Below, piece by piece: positions 54,345-64,000 of a DNA stretch of 64,000 nucleotides (positions are counted from its first letter, which is position 1; each line of letters opens with the position of its first letter). The position numbers and the translations under genes were made by a program. Source of the DNA: Pseudomonas sp. p1(2021b) (GTDB taxonomy: Bacteria; Pseudomonadota; Gammaproteobacteria; Pseudomonadales; Pseudomonadaceae); NCBI RefSeq assembly GCF_020151015.1, contig NZ_CP083746.1, forward strand, positions 1,703,001-1,767,000, given 5' to 3'. The notes under the pieces were generated by a model. It worked only from the letters and a program-made list of their open reading frames with translations, was not told the DNA's origin and searched no databases.

Positions 54345-54950
54345 ATGCGAGTGTGGTGGTTGAGTGCCGGTCTGGCCCTGTATTGCCTGGCCCAGACTGC
54401 GGCGGCGGGTACACTGCTGGTCGTCGGGGATAGTATCAGCGCCGGTTTTGGCCTGGATACCCGCCTGGGGTGGGTGGCCCTGTTGCAGCAGAAGCTCAAG
54501 GAGGAGGGGTTTGACGATCGGGTGGTCAATGCCTCGATCAGTGGCGATACCAGCGCAGGCGGCCAGGCGCGGCTGCCGGCGCTGCTTGCAGCCCACCAGC
54601 CGAGCTTGGTGGTGCTGGAGCTGGGCGGCAACGATGGGCTGCGTGGCCAGCCGCCGCAGCAATTGCAACAAAATCTTGCCTCGATGATCGACCAGGCCCG
54701 CGAGGCCGGTGCCAAGGTGGTGTTGCTGGGCATGCGCCTGCCGCCCAATTATGGCGTGCGCTACACCCAGGCGTTCGCCCAGGTCTACGAGCAGCTGTCG
54801 ACCCAGAAACAGGTGCCGCTGGTGCCGTTCTTCCTCGAAGGTGTCGGTGGCGTGCCGCAGATGATGCAGGCCGATGGCATCCATCCGGCCCAGGCTGCGC
54901 AGCAGCGCTTGCTGGAAAATGCCTGGCCGGCGATAAAACCGCTGTTGTGA
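54345..54950 (+). CDS. tesA: Thioesterase I / lysophospholipase TesA
   Basis: 201 aa. The signal peptide ends AAAG (TAAAG), so periplasmic. SGNH hydrolase with the catalytic Ser in GDSISAGFG, Gly in SGDTSAGG, Asn in LELGGNDGLRG and the Asp/His pair in DGIHPAQA. It hydrolyses acyl-CoA thioesters, lysophospholipids and small esters. ATG 54345 was chosen; an in-frame ATG at 54333, inside the CATG shared with the ybbA start, would add four residues. Confidence 0.93.
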   Translation: MRVWWLSAGLALYCLAQTAAAGTLLVVGDSISAGFGLDTRLGWVALLQQKLKEEGFDDRVVNASISGDTSAGGQARLPALLAAHQPSLVVLELGGNDGLRGQPPQQLQQNLASMIDQAREAGAKVVLLGMRLPPNYGVRYTQAFAQVYEQLSTQKQVPLVPFFLEGVGGVPQMMQADGIHPAQAAQQRLLENAWPAIKPLL

Positions 54951-55008
54951 CGCTTTTATCGGGAGCGGGTTTCGGCTAATGTTGCGCCCCCCGTTCCGAG
55001 AGCCCCCG

Positions 55009-55290
55009 ATGCCACGCCCCGCCTGGTCCTTGTATGCCTATCAACTGATCGAGCCCGATGAGCAGCTCGACCTGTTCGCCTGCCAGGAGGTTCGCGTTCA
55101 CCTGGTGGCTCGCCAGCTCGAGCTGGGCGTGCCGGCCGACCGCACTTTGTGCGGCGGCCTTCTGCCTGCGCAACCGCGTTGGTCCGGGGTGGAGCGCTCG
55201 GTCTATCGCGATGGCCGCCTGTGCCCGTTGTGCCGGGCAATCCTCGATGCCCAGCGGCGCGGCATGCGCCCGGTGTGGCCGGAACTCTGA
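55009..55290 (+). CDS. Conserved-looking small protein, unknown function
   Basis: 93 aa, without signal peptide. It has a CPLC motif near the C-terminus and a TLCGG in the middle; with CQE earlier these could bind a metal. The N-terminal WSLYAYQLIEPDEQLDLFAC is unlike known domains. It follows tesA after 58 bases and precedes an L,D-transpeptidase gene. Function unknown; call rests on codon use and position. Confidence 0.6.
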   Translation: MPRPAWSLYAYQLIEPDEQLDLFACQEVRVHLVARQLELGVPADRTLCGGLLPAQPRWSGVERSVYRDGRLCPLCRAILDAQRRGMRPVWPEL

Positions 55291-55385
55291 GCGCCTTCCA
55301 TCATCTGAAGCGCAGACGCCTCCCGCTTGTACCAGCGCAGGTGTACAATCGATTCTCTTGACCTCTCTTTCGAAGGATTTACCGG

Positions 55386-56360
55386 ATGTTGCCGCGCCTT
55401 CCCGCCGTCACCCGTAGCCTCTCCCTGGCCGCCCTGCTGGTAGCGGGGCCCACCGTTGCGCTGGAGTTGCCGTTGCCACCTCCCGGTGAAGACATCGTCG
55501 GTCAGGTGCAGGTGATCAAGGCCAAGTACGAGGACACCTTTGCCGACATCGGCACTGCCAATGACCTTGGCTACACCGAGATGATCGCGGCCAACCCGGG
55601 CGTCGACCCGTGGCTGCCGGGCGCCGGCACCGAAATCATCCTGCCGACCCGCTATATCCTGCCACCGGGGCCTCGTGAAGGCATCGTCATCAACCTGGCC
55701 GAGTACCGTCTGTATTACTACCCGAAAGGGCAGAACGTGGTGCACACCTTCCCGCTGGGTATCGGGCGCGAAGGTTGGGGTTCGCCGATCGCCAACACCA
55801 AGATCACTGCCAAGACCCCGAACCCGACCTGGACACCGCCGGCCTCGATCCGTGCCGAGCATGCCGCCGATGGTGACATCCTGCCGGCCGTGGTGCCTGC
55901 CGGGCCGGACAACCCGCTGGGGCCGTTCAAGTTCACCCTGGGCGTGCCGGGCTACCTGATCCATGGCTCGAACAAGAAGTTCGGTATCGGCATGCGTACC
56001 AGCCACGGTTGCTTCCGCATGCTCAATAACAATGTACTGGAACTGTCCAAGATGGTGCCGGTGGGCACGCCGGTGCGCATCATCAACGAGCCCTACAAGT
56101 TCGGCATCAGTGGCGGCAAGGTCTATCTCGAGGCCCACACGCCATTGGACGATCATGGCGATCCGTCGGTGGTGGATAAACACACCGCTGTCATCAATGC
56201 CTTGCTCAAGCGCGAAGACCTGGCCAACAACCTGCGCATGAACTGGGACATGGTGCGCGATGTGGTGGCAGCCGAAGATGGCATGCCCGTGGAAATCGCT
56301 GTACCGGTCAGCGGGCAAGCGGCGCCGATGGTATCGAGCATTCCGCCGGAGCTGCAGTAA
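55386..56360 (+). CDS. L,D-transpeptidase (YkuD/ErfK family)
   Basis: 324 aa. Signal peptide ending TVALE; a LysM-like part at ~45-95 (FADIGTANDLGYTEMIAANP); catalytic domain ~100-240 with HGSNKKFGIGMRTSHGCFRM, where the second His and Cys are catalytic. These enzymes form 3-3 peptidoglycan crosslinks or tie lipoprotein to the wall. The OprI gene, encoding the likely lipoprotein partner, is the next gene on the other strand, a suggestive pairing. Confidence 0.93.
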   Translation: MLPRLPAVTRSLSLAALLVAGPTVALELPLPPPGEDIVGQVQVIKAKYEDTFADIGTANDLGYTEMIAANPGVDPWLPGAGTEIILPTRYILPPGPREGIVINLAEYRLYYYPKGQNVVHTFPLGIGREGWGSPIANTKITAKTPNPTWTPPASIRAEHAADGDILPAVVPAGPDNPLGPFKFTLGVPGYLIHGSNKKFGIGMRTSHGCFRMLNNNVLELSKMVPVGTPVRIINEPYKFGISGGKVYLEAHTPLDDHGDPSVVDKHTAVINALLKREDLANNLRMNWDMVRDVVAAEDGMPVEIAVPVSGQAAPMVSSIPPELQ

Positions 56361-56474
56361 CGACGTTGTGTTTAACGCCGGGCCGGTGTCCGGTTAAACC
56401 CGCTCCAGCGAGGCCTGCCTTAGTGCAGGCCTTGTTCGTTTTTGCGCTGTGCTTTTCACCCCGGCAATAAAAAA

Positions 56475-56496
56475 GCCGACCCACTAGTGGGTCGGC
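56475..56496 (-). terminator. Rho-independent terminator of oprI
   Basis: GCCGACCCACTAGTGGGTCG then GC, a perfect stem preceded by an A tract (T tract in the direction of oprI). Confidence 0.9.
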
Positions 56497-56519
56497 TCCA
56501 TAACAATCCGTGAGGATTA

Positions 56520-56771
56520 TTACTTACGGCTGGCTTTGTCCAGCATGCGCAGAGCGCGCTCGTTGGCTTCGTCAGCGGTCTGCTGAGCCTTCTGAGCGGC
56601 AGCCAGAGCGTCATCAGCCTTACGGTAGGCTTCATCGGCACGGGCTTGAGCGCGAGCTGCTGCGTCTTCGGTAGCAGTCAGGCGAGCTTCGGTTTCTTTG
56701 GAGACGCTGCTGCAACCGGTAGCCAGAACTGCGGCCAGGGCCAGAGCAGAGAATTTCAGAACGTTGTTCAT
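56520..56771 (-). CDS. oprI: Major outer-membrane (murein) lipoprotein OprI
   Basis: 83 aa, the length of OprI. Lipobox [10 protein letters not shown] with the acylated Cys at ~20; the rest is a heptad-repeat helix ([20 protein letters not shown]), ending DKASRK, where the terminal Lys is the usual site of attachment to peptidoglycan. Codon use is biased towards highly expressed genes. ATG 56771 was chosen over the open frame to 56963. Confidence 0.97.
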   Translation of the reverse strand: MNNVLKFSALALAAVLATGCSSVSKETEARLTATEDAAARAQARADEAYRKADDALAAAQKAQQTADEANERALRMLDKASRK

Positions 56772-57263
56772 CGTGTTCCCCTTCAAGGACTTTCTATTAA
56801 ATAGCCATCTCTCGGAAAAGAGAAACTGGCCGGCGTACATAGTACCCATTACTTGTAGTAAGTAAACTGACTGAGCGCAAGAACTGCAAAAAAAATGTTG
56901 CCGGAGGGGAGAAGGTGACAACCTTTGTATGGGCACTGTGAAAATTTTGCGCAGCCTTCGCAAATGATTGTGTTGCAGAAACTTTTTGTTGAACTAAAGG
57001 TGACTTTAACGGTCGACCAGCGTCTTAGGCCTACAACAAACCGGGGCCGTTGCAAAACGGCTCGAGGCACGCCTTGGGCATTTTTACCCGCTGCCACCTT
57101 GAGCAATCCTGCTTGTGGCGCCTACTATTTGTAGGTGCCCATGCTGCAGAACGATTCGGATCGCCTGGCGGTCCAAGGGGGCAGGGGTGGCGTAGAGGTT
57201 CCTCCGCCGGAAAAACCATCGGTAAAGGTAAGGGTCTGCCGACAAGACCTGCGAGGAGTAGTG
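56772..57263. other. Divergent region between oprI and the GNAT gene
   Basis: About 490 AT-richer bases with no gene. It contains the oprI promoter (candidate listed separately), the ~60-base oprI leader and, in its right third, a GC-rich stretch before the acetyltransferase gene. Confidence 0.6.
56839..56866 (-). promoter_or_regulatory. Candidate sigma-70 promoter of oprI
   Basis: On the minus strand TTTACT (56866-56861), 16 bases, TACTAT (56844-56839). Transcription would start about 60 bases before the oprI ATG, reasonable for a stable leader. Confidence 0.45.
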
Positions 57264-57545
57264 ATGAGTGAAGCGTTGACCATCCACCATGACCAGGCCG
57301 GTCATCAGTTCGAGACCAATGTGGACGGTCACCGGGCTTACCTGACGTACATGGACCTGGGCAAGCAGACGCTGGATATCTATCGCACCTTCGTGCCCAA
57401 TGCCCTGCGTGGGCGGGGGATCGCCGCTGCCTTGACCGAAAAGGCCCTGGAATATGCCGAACAGATGGGCTACACGGTGATTCCGTCCTGCTCGTACGTG
57501 GAGCGTTACATGGAACGCCAGCAGCGCCATTCGAGCAAGGCCTGA
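57264..57545 (+). CDS. GNAT acetyltransferase of the small YjdJ type
   Basis: 93 aa from ATG 57264, after gaggag. The acetyl-CoA loop is VPNALRGRGIAAALTEKALE, followed by GYTVIPSCSYVERYM, the pattern of the very short N-acetyltransferase-like (PF14542) proteins that keep only the core of the fold. Substrate unknown. The frame open to 57135 is not coding in appearance. Confidence 0.87.
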   Translation: MSEALTIHHDQAGHQFETNVDGHRAYLTYMDLGKQTLDIYRTFVPNALRGRGIAAALTEKALEYAEQMGYTVIPSCSYVERYMERQQRHSSKA

Positions 57546-57568
57546 ACCAGGTTGGTTCCACGAATATG

Positions 57569-57595
57569 AAAACGCCGGGCATTGCCCGGCGTTTT
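57569..57595. terminator. Bidirectional rho-independent terminator
   Basis: AAAACGCCGGGCattGCCCGGCGTTTT, with A and T tracts on both sides, between the convergent GNAT and DAHP synthase genes. Confidence 0.9.
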
Positions 57596-57610
57596 CGTTG
57601 CAGCGAGGTG

Positions 57611-58687
57611 TCAGCCGCGTTGACGCTGGGGCAGGACGTCCTTGAGCTTGGCGCGCATGCTGCGCAGGGCCTTCTCGGTGGCGCTCCAGTCGATACAGGC
57701 ATCGGTGATGGAGACGCCGTACTGCAGTTCGCCCAGGTCCTTCGGAATCGCCTGGCAGCCCCAGTTCAGGTGGCTTTCGACCATCAGGCCGATGATCGAC
57801 TGGTTGCCTTCGAGGATCTGATTGGCGACGTTCTCCATCACCAACGGCTGCAAGGCAGGGTCTTTGTTGGAGTTGGCGTGGCTGCAGTCGACCATGATGT
57901 TGGGCTTGATCTTGGCCTTGGCCAGGTCCTGTTCGCACAGTGCGACGCTGACCGAATCATAGTTCGGCTTGCCGTTGCCACCACGCAGCACCACGTGGCC
58001 GTAGGCGTTGCCCTTGGTGGTGACGATGGACACGCCACCTTCCTGGTTGATGCCCAGGAAGCGGTGCGGCTTGGACACCGATTGCAGGGCGTTGATGGCC
58101 ACGGTCAGGCCGCCATCGGTGCCGTTCTTGAAGCCGACCGCCGAGGACAGGCCCGAGGCCATTTCCCGGTGGGTCTGGGATTCGGTGGTGCGGGCGCCGA
58201 TGGCCGACCAACTGATCAGGTCCTGCAGGTACTGCGGGGAGATCGGGTCGAGGGCTTCGGTGGCGGTTGGCAGGCCCATTTCGGCCAGGTCAAGCAACAG
58301 CTTGCGACCGATGTGCAGGCCGTCCTGGATCTTGAAGGAGTCATCCAGGTACGGGTCGTTGATCAGGCCCTTCCAGCCGACGGTGGTGCGCGGCTTCTCG
58401 AAGTACACGCGCATCACCAGGTACAAGGTGTCGGACACCTCTTCAGCCAGCACCTTCAGGCGCTCGGCATATTCATGGGCGGCCTTGATGTCATGGATGG
58501 AGCAGGGGCCAACCACGACGAACAGTCGATGGTCCTTGCCGTCGAGGATATTGCGCACCACTTCACGGCCGGCAGTCACGGTCTGCAGGGCCTGGGCGCT
58601 GAGGGGAAGTTCCTTCTTGAGCTGATCAGGGGTGATCAAGGTCTCGTTGGAGGCAACGTTAAGGTCGTCGATCGGTAAATCAGCCAT
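57611..58687 (-). CDS. 3-deoxy-7-phosphoheptulonate (DAHP) synthase, class I alpha
   Basis: 358 aa from ATG 58687. VVVGPCSIHD (metal-binding Cys), MRVYFEKPRTTVGWKGLIND (substrate-binding), GARTTESQTHRE, and DCSHANSNKD (metal-binding His) identify an AroFGH-type enzyme, which condenses phosphoenolpyruvate with erythrose 4-phosphate at the start of aromatic amino-acid synthesis. Which amino acid inhibits it cannot be told from the sequence. Stands alone. Confidence 0.95.
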   Translation of the reverse strand: MADLPIDDLNVASNETLITPDQLKKELPLSAQALQTVTAGREVVRNILDGKDHRLFVVVGPCSIHDIKAAHEYAERLKVLAEEVSDTLYLVMRVYFEKPRTTVGWKGLINDPYLDDSFKIQDGLHIGRKLLLDLAEMGLPTATEALDPISPQYLQDLISWSAIGARTTESQTHREMASGLSSAVGFKNGTDGGLTVAINALQSVSKPHRFLGINQEGGVSIVTTKGNAYGHVVLRGGNGKPNYDSVSVALCEQDLAKAKIKPNIMVDCSHANSNKDPALQPLVMENVANQILEGNQSIIGLMVESHLNWGCQAIPKDLGELQYGVSITDACIDWSATEKALRSMRAKLKDVLPQRQRG

Positions 58688-58993
58688 CGTGTTACTCGTC
58701 AGGTCACGGGTGCCGGCCGCCAGCCCCGTGCGGCCCAGCAGCAAGATTGTTCGCAACGGGGAGCCGAACCTTAGCGCGTTACAAGGTGGCTCGACAATGG
58801 GCTGACCCCTGTCGTCACGGGGTTTTTACCGTCAAAGCGACTTTTCATCGCCAAGTGGCGCCCGACGGGCCTGCGCCACCCCCTTCCCATCCCCGGCCGC
58901 CCGTGGCGCCAGCGCGCCGGATGGCGCGGGCGGCGTTGTATGGCGCTGCTAAGCTGAACCTTGCTCTGCCGTTGCGGCAGTCGAGGAGGTCGA
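58688..58993. other. Divergent promoter region, DAHP synthase / universal stress protein
   Basis: About 306 bases without a gene. No clear attenuator (run of aromatic codons) or TyrR-type box was seen, so control of the DAHP synthase gene is not visible here. Confidence 0.45.
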
Positions 58994-59491
58994 ATGATCC
59001 ATTCCATGCTGTATGCCACCGACCTCGGGGTATACGCGCCTTTTGTCATGCAACACGCCTTGGCCCTGGCGCGGACCTTCAATGCAGAGCTGTATGTGAT
59101 CCATGCGGTCGAACCCATGGGGCAGTTCGCTGAGTCCCTGCTGCAGAGCTACCTCGACGAGCAGACCTTGGACGCCCTGCACAGCGAAGGCGTGAATACG
59201 GTCCTGGCCAACATCGAACAGCGGGTGCTGGAGAATTTTCGCGACGAGTTGGGCGAGGAGGCGGACCTGGCCTTGATCCGTGCAGTCAGGGTGCGCCAGG
59301 GCGACCCGGCCCAGGTGATCATCGAGCAGACCCGGCGGCTGAATGTCGATCTGCTGATCTTCGGCAGCCACAGCCAGGGGGCGGGGGTGGATGTACCGAT
59401 TGGTCGAACGGCGGCGCGGTTGCTGCAACTGTCGCCTGTGCCCGTCTACATGGTGCCGCTGGCCCAGCATTTAGGGCGTAGGAAAGGGTGA
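58994..59491 (+). CDS. Universal stress protein (UspA family)
   Basis: 165 aa, ATG 58994 after gaggaggt. One Usp domain: MLYATDLGVYAPFVMQHALA at the N-terminus and DLLIFGSHSQGAG then IGRTAARLLQLSPVPVYMVP, an ATP-type loop pattern. Expected to be cytoplasmic and induced in stress or growth arrest. Function beyond that is unknown. Confidence 0.9.
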   Translation: MIHSMLYATDLGVYAPFVMQHALALARTFNAELYVIHAVEPMGQFAESLLQSYLDEQTLDALHSEGVNTVLANIEQRVLENFRDELGEEADLALIRAVRVRQGDPAQVIIEQTRRLNVDLLIFGSHSQGAGVDVPIGRTAARLLQLSPVPVYMVPLAQHLGRRKG

Positions 59492-59557
59492 GGACGGGGT
59501 GGGTCGAATCCGTGGCATGTAACAAAATAGTTCTAGATTTATTTCGAGAACCACTAA

Positions 59558-60592
<1,035 letters not shown>

Positions 60593-60614
60593 TCTGGCAT
60601 TCCGGGGCTGCTTT

Positions 60615-60690
60615 GCAGCCCTTTCGCGGCACAAGGCCGCTCCTACACCTGTGGGAGCGGCCTTGTGCCGTGATGGGGCGCGAAGCGACC
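60615..60690. repeat. Inverted REP pair
   Basis: ccctttcgcggcacaaggcc and gtgggagcggccttgtgccg form an inverted pair around a short spacer between convergent cysB and cysH. Confidence 0.7.
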
Positions 60691-60698
60691 CCGCTGAC

Positions 60699-61433
60699 TT
60701 ATGCCTTGGTTATCAGGTTGCCGGCGTGCAATCCGCATTCCTTCTGGGTGGACTCTTCCCACCACCAACGCCCTTCGCGCTCGTGCTGGTTCGGCAGCAC
60801 AGGTCGGGTGCAGGGCTCGCAGCCGATGCTGATGAAGCCGCGCTCATGCAGGCTGTTGTAGGGCAGCTCGAGCATGCGGATATAACCCCAGACTTCCTCG
60901 CTGGTCATCTGCGCCAGCGGGTTGAACTTGTACAGGGTGCGCTCGGGCGTGGAGAACGCCGAGTCCACTTCCAGCACGGCCACCTGGCTGCGGGTGCCTG
61001 GGCTCTGGTCGCGGCGCTGGCCGGTGGCCCAAGCGCTCACGGTGGCCAGCTTGCGACGCAGCGGCTCGATCTTGCGGATACCGCAGCACTCACCGTGGCC
61101 GTCCTTGTAGAAGCTGAACAGGCCCTTTTCCTTGACGAAGGGGTCGAGCTTGTCGCGGTCGGGGCTGAGGATCTCGATCGGCAGGTTGTACTGCTCGCGC
61201 ACCTGGTCGATGAAGCGGTAGGTCTCCGGGTGCAGTCGGCCGGTATCGAGGCTGAATACCTTGACCTGCTTGTTCAGCTTCCAGGCCATGTCGACCAGCA
61301 CCACGTCCTCGGCGCCGCTGAACGAGATCCACAGGTCGTCACCGAAGTGTTCGAAGGCGAGCTTGAGGATGTCCTGGGGGGACTTGCTGGCATAGGTCGC
61401 GGCCAGGGCGGCGACGTCGAAGGGTTGGCTCAT
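60699..61433 (-). CDS. cysH: Adenylylsulfate/phosphoadenylylsulfate reductase CysH
   Basis: 244 aa from ATG 61433. PP-loop-like start [16 protein letters not shown]; iron-sulfur Cys in GECCGIRK and IGCEPCT; catalytic Cys in KECGLHAG at the C-terminus. The CC...CxxC set is that of the 4Fe-4S APS-reducing bacterial type. It reduces activated sulfate to sulfite with thioredoxin. The open frame to 63344 covers antisense pabB and is not coding. Confidence 0.95.
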   Translation of the reverse strand: MSQPFDVAALAATYASKSPQDILKLAFEHFGDDLWISFSGAEDVVLVDMAWKLNKQVKVFSLDTGRLHPETYRFIDQVREQYNLPIEILSPDRDKLDPFVKEKGLFSFYKDGHGECCGIRKIEPLRRKLATVSAWATGQRRDQSPGTRSQVAVLEVDSAFSTPERTLYKFNPLAQMTSEEVWGYIRMLELPYNSLHERGFISIGCEPCTRPVLPNQHEREGRWWWEESTQKECGLHAGNLITKA

Positions 61434-61561
61434 CAGGCGGTTTCCATCGGGTGAGTGGCGCTGTGCGCTCGTAATGGGCTGATGGTAACAAAAAATGGCT
61501 TCGGCAGTGTCTGTCCAGGCGCTATCGCCGGCAAGCCGGCGATTGGGCCGGAGGCGTCGAA

Positions 61562-62905
61562 TCACAGACGCTGCAAGGTTTCCATCAACACCCGCACCTT
61601 GGCGATGGATTCCTCGTACTCGGCTTCCCAGTCGGAATCGGCCACCACCGCGCCGCCGCCCCAGCAGCTGACCTGCCCACCCTTGACCAGCAGGCTGCGG
61701 ATGGCGATGGAGCTGTCCATTTCGCCGCGCACGTCCACATACAGCAGCGAACCGCAATACAGCGCGCGGCGCGTGGGCTCCAGCTCGTCGATGATCTGCA
61801 TGGCGCGGATCTTCGGTGCCCCGGTGATCGAGCCGCCGGGGAAGCTGTCGCCGATCAGGTCCAGAGCGTCCTTGCCAGCGGCCAGGCGGCCGGTGATGCT
61901 GCTGACCAGATGGTGGACATTGGGGTAGCTCTCCAGGCTGAACAGCTCGGGCACCTTCACCGAGCCGATCTCGCAGGTGCGCCCCAGGTCGTTGCGCAGC
62001 AGGTCGACGATCATCAGGTTTTCCGAACGGTCCTTCGGGCTTGCCTGCAGCTCGGCGGCGTTGCGTGCGTCTTCCTGTGGGTCGCTGGCGCGGGGGCGGG
62101 TGCCCTTGATCGGCCGGGTTTCTACCTGGCCCTGGCTGACCTGGATGAAGCGTTCCGGCGAAAAACTCAGCAGTGCGCTGCCGTCGGCCAGCTGCTGGTA
62201 GCCGGAGAACGGCGTGGGGCAGACCTTGCGCAAGGCCTGGTAGGCCCGCCACGGGTCGCCCTGGCAGGGGGCGCGAAAGCGCTGGGTCAGGTTGATCTGG
62301 TAGCAATCGCCGGCCTGGATGTACTGCTGGACCCTGTCGAACGCGCTGCGGTACTGCGCTGGCTGCAGATCGCCGCGCATGGGCGCCAGCAAACGGAAGT
62401 CGCCGCCTTCCACGGCGTTGGGGGCCTCGAACAGCTGGACCAGGCGTTGGCGCTCGCTGTTGGCAAGGCTTGGGTGGAACACCAGTTGCGTGGTGGCGAG
62501 CGTGTGATCGCTGATCAGCGCCCAGGCGTACAGGCCCAGCTGGGCGTCGGGCAGGCCGAGGTCGTCGCTGGCCAGGCTCGGCAGTTGCTCCAGGCGCCGA
62601 CCGAAATCGTAGCTCAGGTAGCCGATCAGGCCGCCCGCGAAGGGCAGCTCGATGCCGCCTGGCAGCTGCGCATGGCCCAGCTGGGCCAGGGCTTCTCGCA
62701 GGCGTTGCAGGTAGGCCCGGCCGTCTTCCCTGGGCTGGGCTTGCAGGTGCTGCAATGGCCAGGCACTGAGCAGGTCGAAGCGGCCGCGCTCGGCGCCGGG
62801 GCGGGCGCTGTCGAGCAGGATCGCGCCGGGCGCCTGGCGCAGGCGGGCGAAGTAATGGGCGGGGTCGGGCTGGTAGGGCAGGGGGTGGAGCGTACAGGTT
62901 GGCAT
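61562..62905 (-). CDS. pabB: Aminodeoxychorismate synthase component I PabB
   Basis: 447 aa from ATG 62905. The C-terminal chorismate-binding domain contains PIKGTRPR with the active-site Lys, [49 protein letters not shown] and [11 protein letters not shown]. It makes 4-amino-4-deoxychorismate from chorismate and ammonia for folate. The PIKGT motif separates it from anthranilate synthase. The amidotransferase subunit PabA is not in the window. Confidence 0.95.
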   Translation of the reverse strand: MPTCTLHPLPYQPDPAHYFARLRQAPGAILLDSARPGAERGRFDLLSAWPLQHLQAQPREDGRAYLQRLREALAQLGHAQLPGGIELPFAGGLIGYLSYDFGRRLEQLPSLASDDLGLPDAQLGLYAWALISDHTLATTQLVFHPSLANSERQRLVQLFEAPNAVEGGDFRLLAPMRGDLQPAQYRSAFDRVQQYIQAGDCYQINLTQRFRAPCQGDPWRAYQALRKVCPTPFSGYQQLADGSALLSFSPERFIQVSQGQVETRPIKGTRPRASDPQEDARNAAELQASPKDRSENLMIVDLLRNDLGRTCEIGSVKVPELFSLESYPNVHHLVSSITGRLAAGKDALDLIGDSFPGGSITGAPKIRAMQIIDELEPTRRALYCGSLLYVDVRGEMDSSIAIRSLLVKGGQVSCWGGGAVVADSDWEAEYEESIAKVRVLMETLQRL

Positions 62906-63008
62906 CAGAGTGGGCGGCGATGACAAAGCGAGGAGGGGATTGTATTCGCCTGGAAGGAAGCGGGCCAGCGCTGGCTGCGGCCTTTGTGGCAGAGAGAGCC
63001 AGTACAAT

Positions 63009-63099
63009 CGCGGGACAAGCCCGCTCCCACAGGATCAGCGCAGCTTTCAAGCGCGGCGCGGTACCTGTGGGAGCGGGCTTGTCCCGCGATTGGGCCCTG
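63009..63099. repeat. REPIN: inverted REP pair
   Basis: aatcgcgggacaagcccgct near 63006 and gtgggagcgggcttgtcccg near 63068 flank a ~40-base spacer, between pabB and the ATP-grasp gene. Confidence 0.75.
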
Positions 63100-63103
63100 G
63101 GGG

Positions 63104-64000
63104 TCAGTGCGAGTGAACGTGCCCGAACATCCCTTGCGATACCCGCACGCGCTGCTCGGCGTCTTCCTTCACGCCATCCTTGGCCAGCGCTTCCAGGTGT
63201 GCCTCGATGGCATGGGTGCGCTGGGTCAGGCCGCAGTCGTTGGCGATCTGGATGTTCAGGCCGGGGCGGGCGTTGAGCTCGAGGATCAACGGGCCCTTGT
63301 CCTGGTCCAGGACCATGTCCACGCCGATATAGCCCAGCCCACACAACTCATAGCAGCTGGCAGCCAGCTTCATGAAGCCGTCCCAGTTCGGCAACTGCAC
63401 GCCATCCACTGCATTGGTGGTGTCCGGGTGCTTGCTGATAATCTTGTTCAGCCAGGTGCCGCGCAGGGTCACGCCGGTGGCCAGGTCCACACCCACGCCG
63501 ATGGCGCCCTGGTGCAGGTTGGCCTTGCCGCCGGACTGGCGCGTCGGCAGGCGCAGCATGGCCATCACCGGGTAGCCCATCAGCACGATGATGCGGATGT
63601 CCGGCACGCCTTCATAGCTGATGCTCTTGAAGATCTGGTCCGGGGTCACCCGGTACTCGATGAGTGCGCGGTCGCGGTGCCCGCCCAACGAGTACAGGCC
63701 GGTCAGGATGCTGGAGATCTGGTGCTCGATCTCCTCGTGGCTGATGATCTTGCCCGAGACCGTGCGGTAACGGTCCTCGAAGCGGTCGGCGATGACCATG
63801 ATGCCGTCACCGCCAGCCCCCTGGGCCGGCTTGATGACGAAATCGTTACGCCCGCCGATGATCTGCTCGAGCTTGTCGATTTCCTTCTCGGTCTCGATGA
63901 TGCCGTACATCTCCGGCACATGGATACCGGCCTTGAGCGCACGCTCCTTGGTGATGATCTTGTCGTCGACGATCGGGTACAGGTGGCGCTTGTTGTACTT
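63104..64000 (-). CDS. Alpha-L-glutamate ligase-like ATP-grasp protein, 5' part outside the window
   Basis: The frame is open to the window edge, so the start is missing; 298 residues are visible. RimK-like ATP-grasp: [20 protein letters not shown] (ATP Lys), [20 protein letters not shown] then [10 protein letters not shown] (metal-binding Glu and Asn). The family joins glutamate or similar residues to an acceptor, but members of this group have no proven substrate. It forms the end of a transcript reading towards pabB. Confidence 0.85.
   Translation of the reverse strand, partial: KYNKRHLYPIVDDKIITKERALKAGIHVPEMYGIIETEKEIDKLEQIIGGRNDFVIKPAQGAGGDGIMVIADRFEDRYRTVSGKIISHEEIEHQISSILTGLYSLGGHRDRALIEYRVTPDQIFKSISYEGVPDIRIIVLMGYPVMAMLRLPTRQSGGKANLHQGAIGVGVDLATGVTLRGTWLNKIISKHPDTTNAVDGVQLPNWDGFMKLAASCYELCGLGYIGVDMVLDQDKGPLILELNARPGLNIQIANDCGLTQRTHAIEAHLEALAKDGVKEDAEQRVRVSQGMFGHVHSH

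Noticed and set aside
54346..54748. N-terminal extension of the YbbA ATPase to 54748
   Set aside because: The extra part is antisense to tesA; the ABC domain starts right after the ATG at 54334.
61434..63344. The cysH frame staying open upstream to 63344 (881 codons in all)
   Set aside because: Only the last 244 codons are CysH. The rest runs through pabB in another frame and has Arg/Ala/Pro-rich composition typical of a shadow.

Overview
The window is a GC-rich chromosomal segment of a fluorescent Pseudomonas, most like the P. putida group. The evidence is the pyoverdine genes (pvdS, pvdL, pvdH, pvdP, pvdRT-opmQ), OprI, CysB, the EtfBA/ETF-QO set, and many P. putida-type REP palindromes (core GCGGGcttgtCCCGC) between genes. 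No rRNA, tRNA or CRISPR array was seen.

Layout. 1-3.4 kb: housekeeping genes (end of an MltF-like transglycosylase, greB, ppnP, an exonuclease). 3.4-19.2 kb: first pyoverdine block, with a periplasmic binding protein, a PvdYII-like acetyltransferase, the sigma factor PvdS and the 4314-residue ferribactin synthetase PvdL. 19.3-22.7 kb: a three-gene periplasmic thiol-redox operon (dsbD, a membrane-anchored TlpA-like protein, dsbG). 22.8-26.7 kb: an AT-richer island holding one intact polymorphic-toxin (type VI-like) effector with an immunity candidate, followed by eroded toxin and immunity pieces. 26.7-28.8 kb: a QseBC/PmrAB-like two-component system. 28.8-38.4 kb: second pyoverdine block (pvdH, a siderophore-interacting ferric reductase, pvdP, the PvdR-PvdT-OpmQ exporter and an FpvI-like ECF sigma factor). 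38.6-41.3 kb: a degenerate receiver protein, an MFS transporter and the mqsRA toxin-antitoxin pair. 41.5-45.4 kb: divergent ETF-QO and etfBA. 45.4-51 kb: envelope proteins, a MocR-type regulator and a YkgJ/START pair. 51.1-56.8 kb: a YbbAP-type ABC exporter, tesA, an L,D-transpeptidase and oprI. 57.2-64 kb: GNAT, DAHP synthase, universal stress protein, cysB, cysH, pabB and part of an ATP-grasp ligase.

How the pieces work together. Fur-box-like sequences precede pvdS and the FpvI-like sigma gene. Near-perfect PvdS iron-starvation boxes (TAAAT-N16-CGT) lie upstream of the PvdYII-like gene, pvdH, pvdP and pvdR, and a weaker one upstream of pvdL. This fits a cascade of iron limitation, PvdS, precursor supply (PvdH makes diaminobutyrate), assembly start (PvdL), periplasmic chromophore maturation (PvdP) and export or recycling (PvdRT-OpmQ). 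The other peptide synthetases, the receptor fpvA and pvdMNOE are not here, and the expected anti-sigma gene fpvR is missing next to the FpvI-like gene.

The least ordinary part is the 22.8-26.7 kb island. An intact effector with an unrecognised C-terminal toxin domain overlaps its immunity candidate by one base. Downstream are two separate remnants of an Ntox15/Tde1-like toxin end, each followed by a damaged Tdi1-like immunity gene. Upstream is an N-terminal stub of a second effector of the same family, flanked by an 18-bp direct repeat. I read this as a decaying polymorphic-toxin cassette array.
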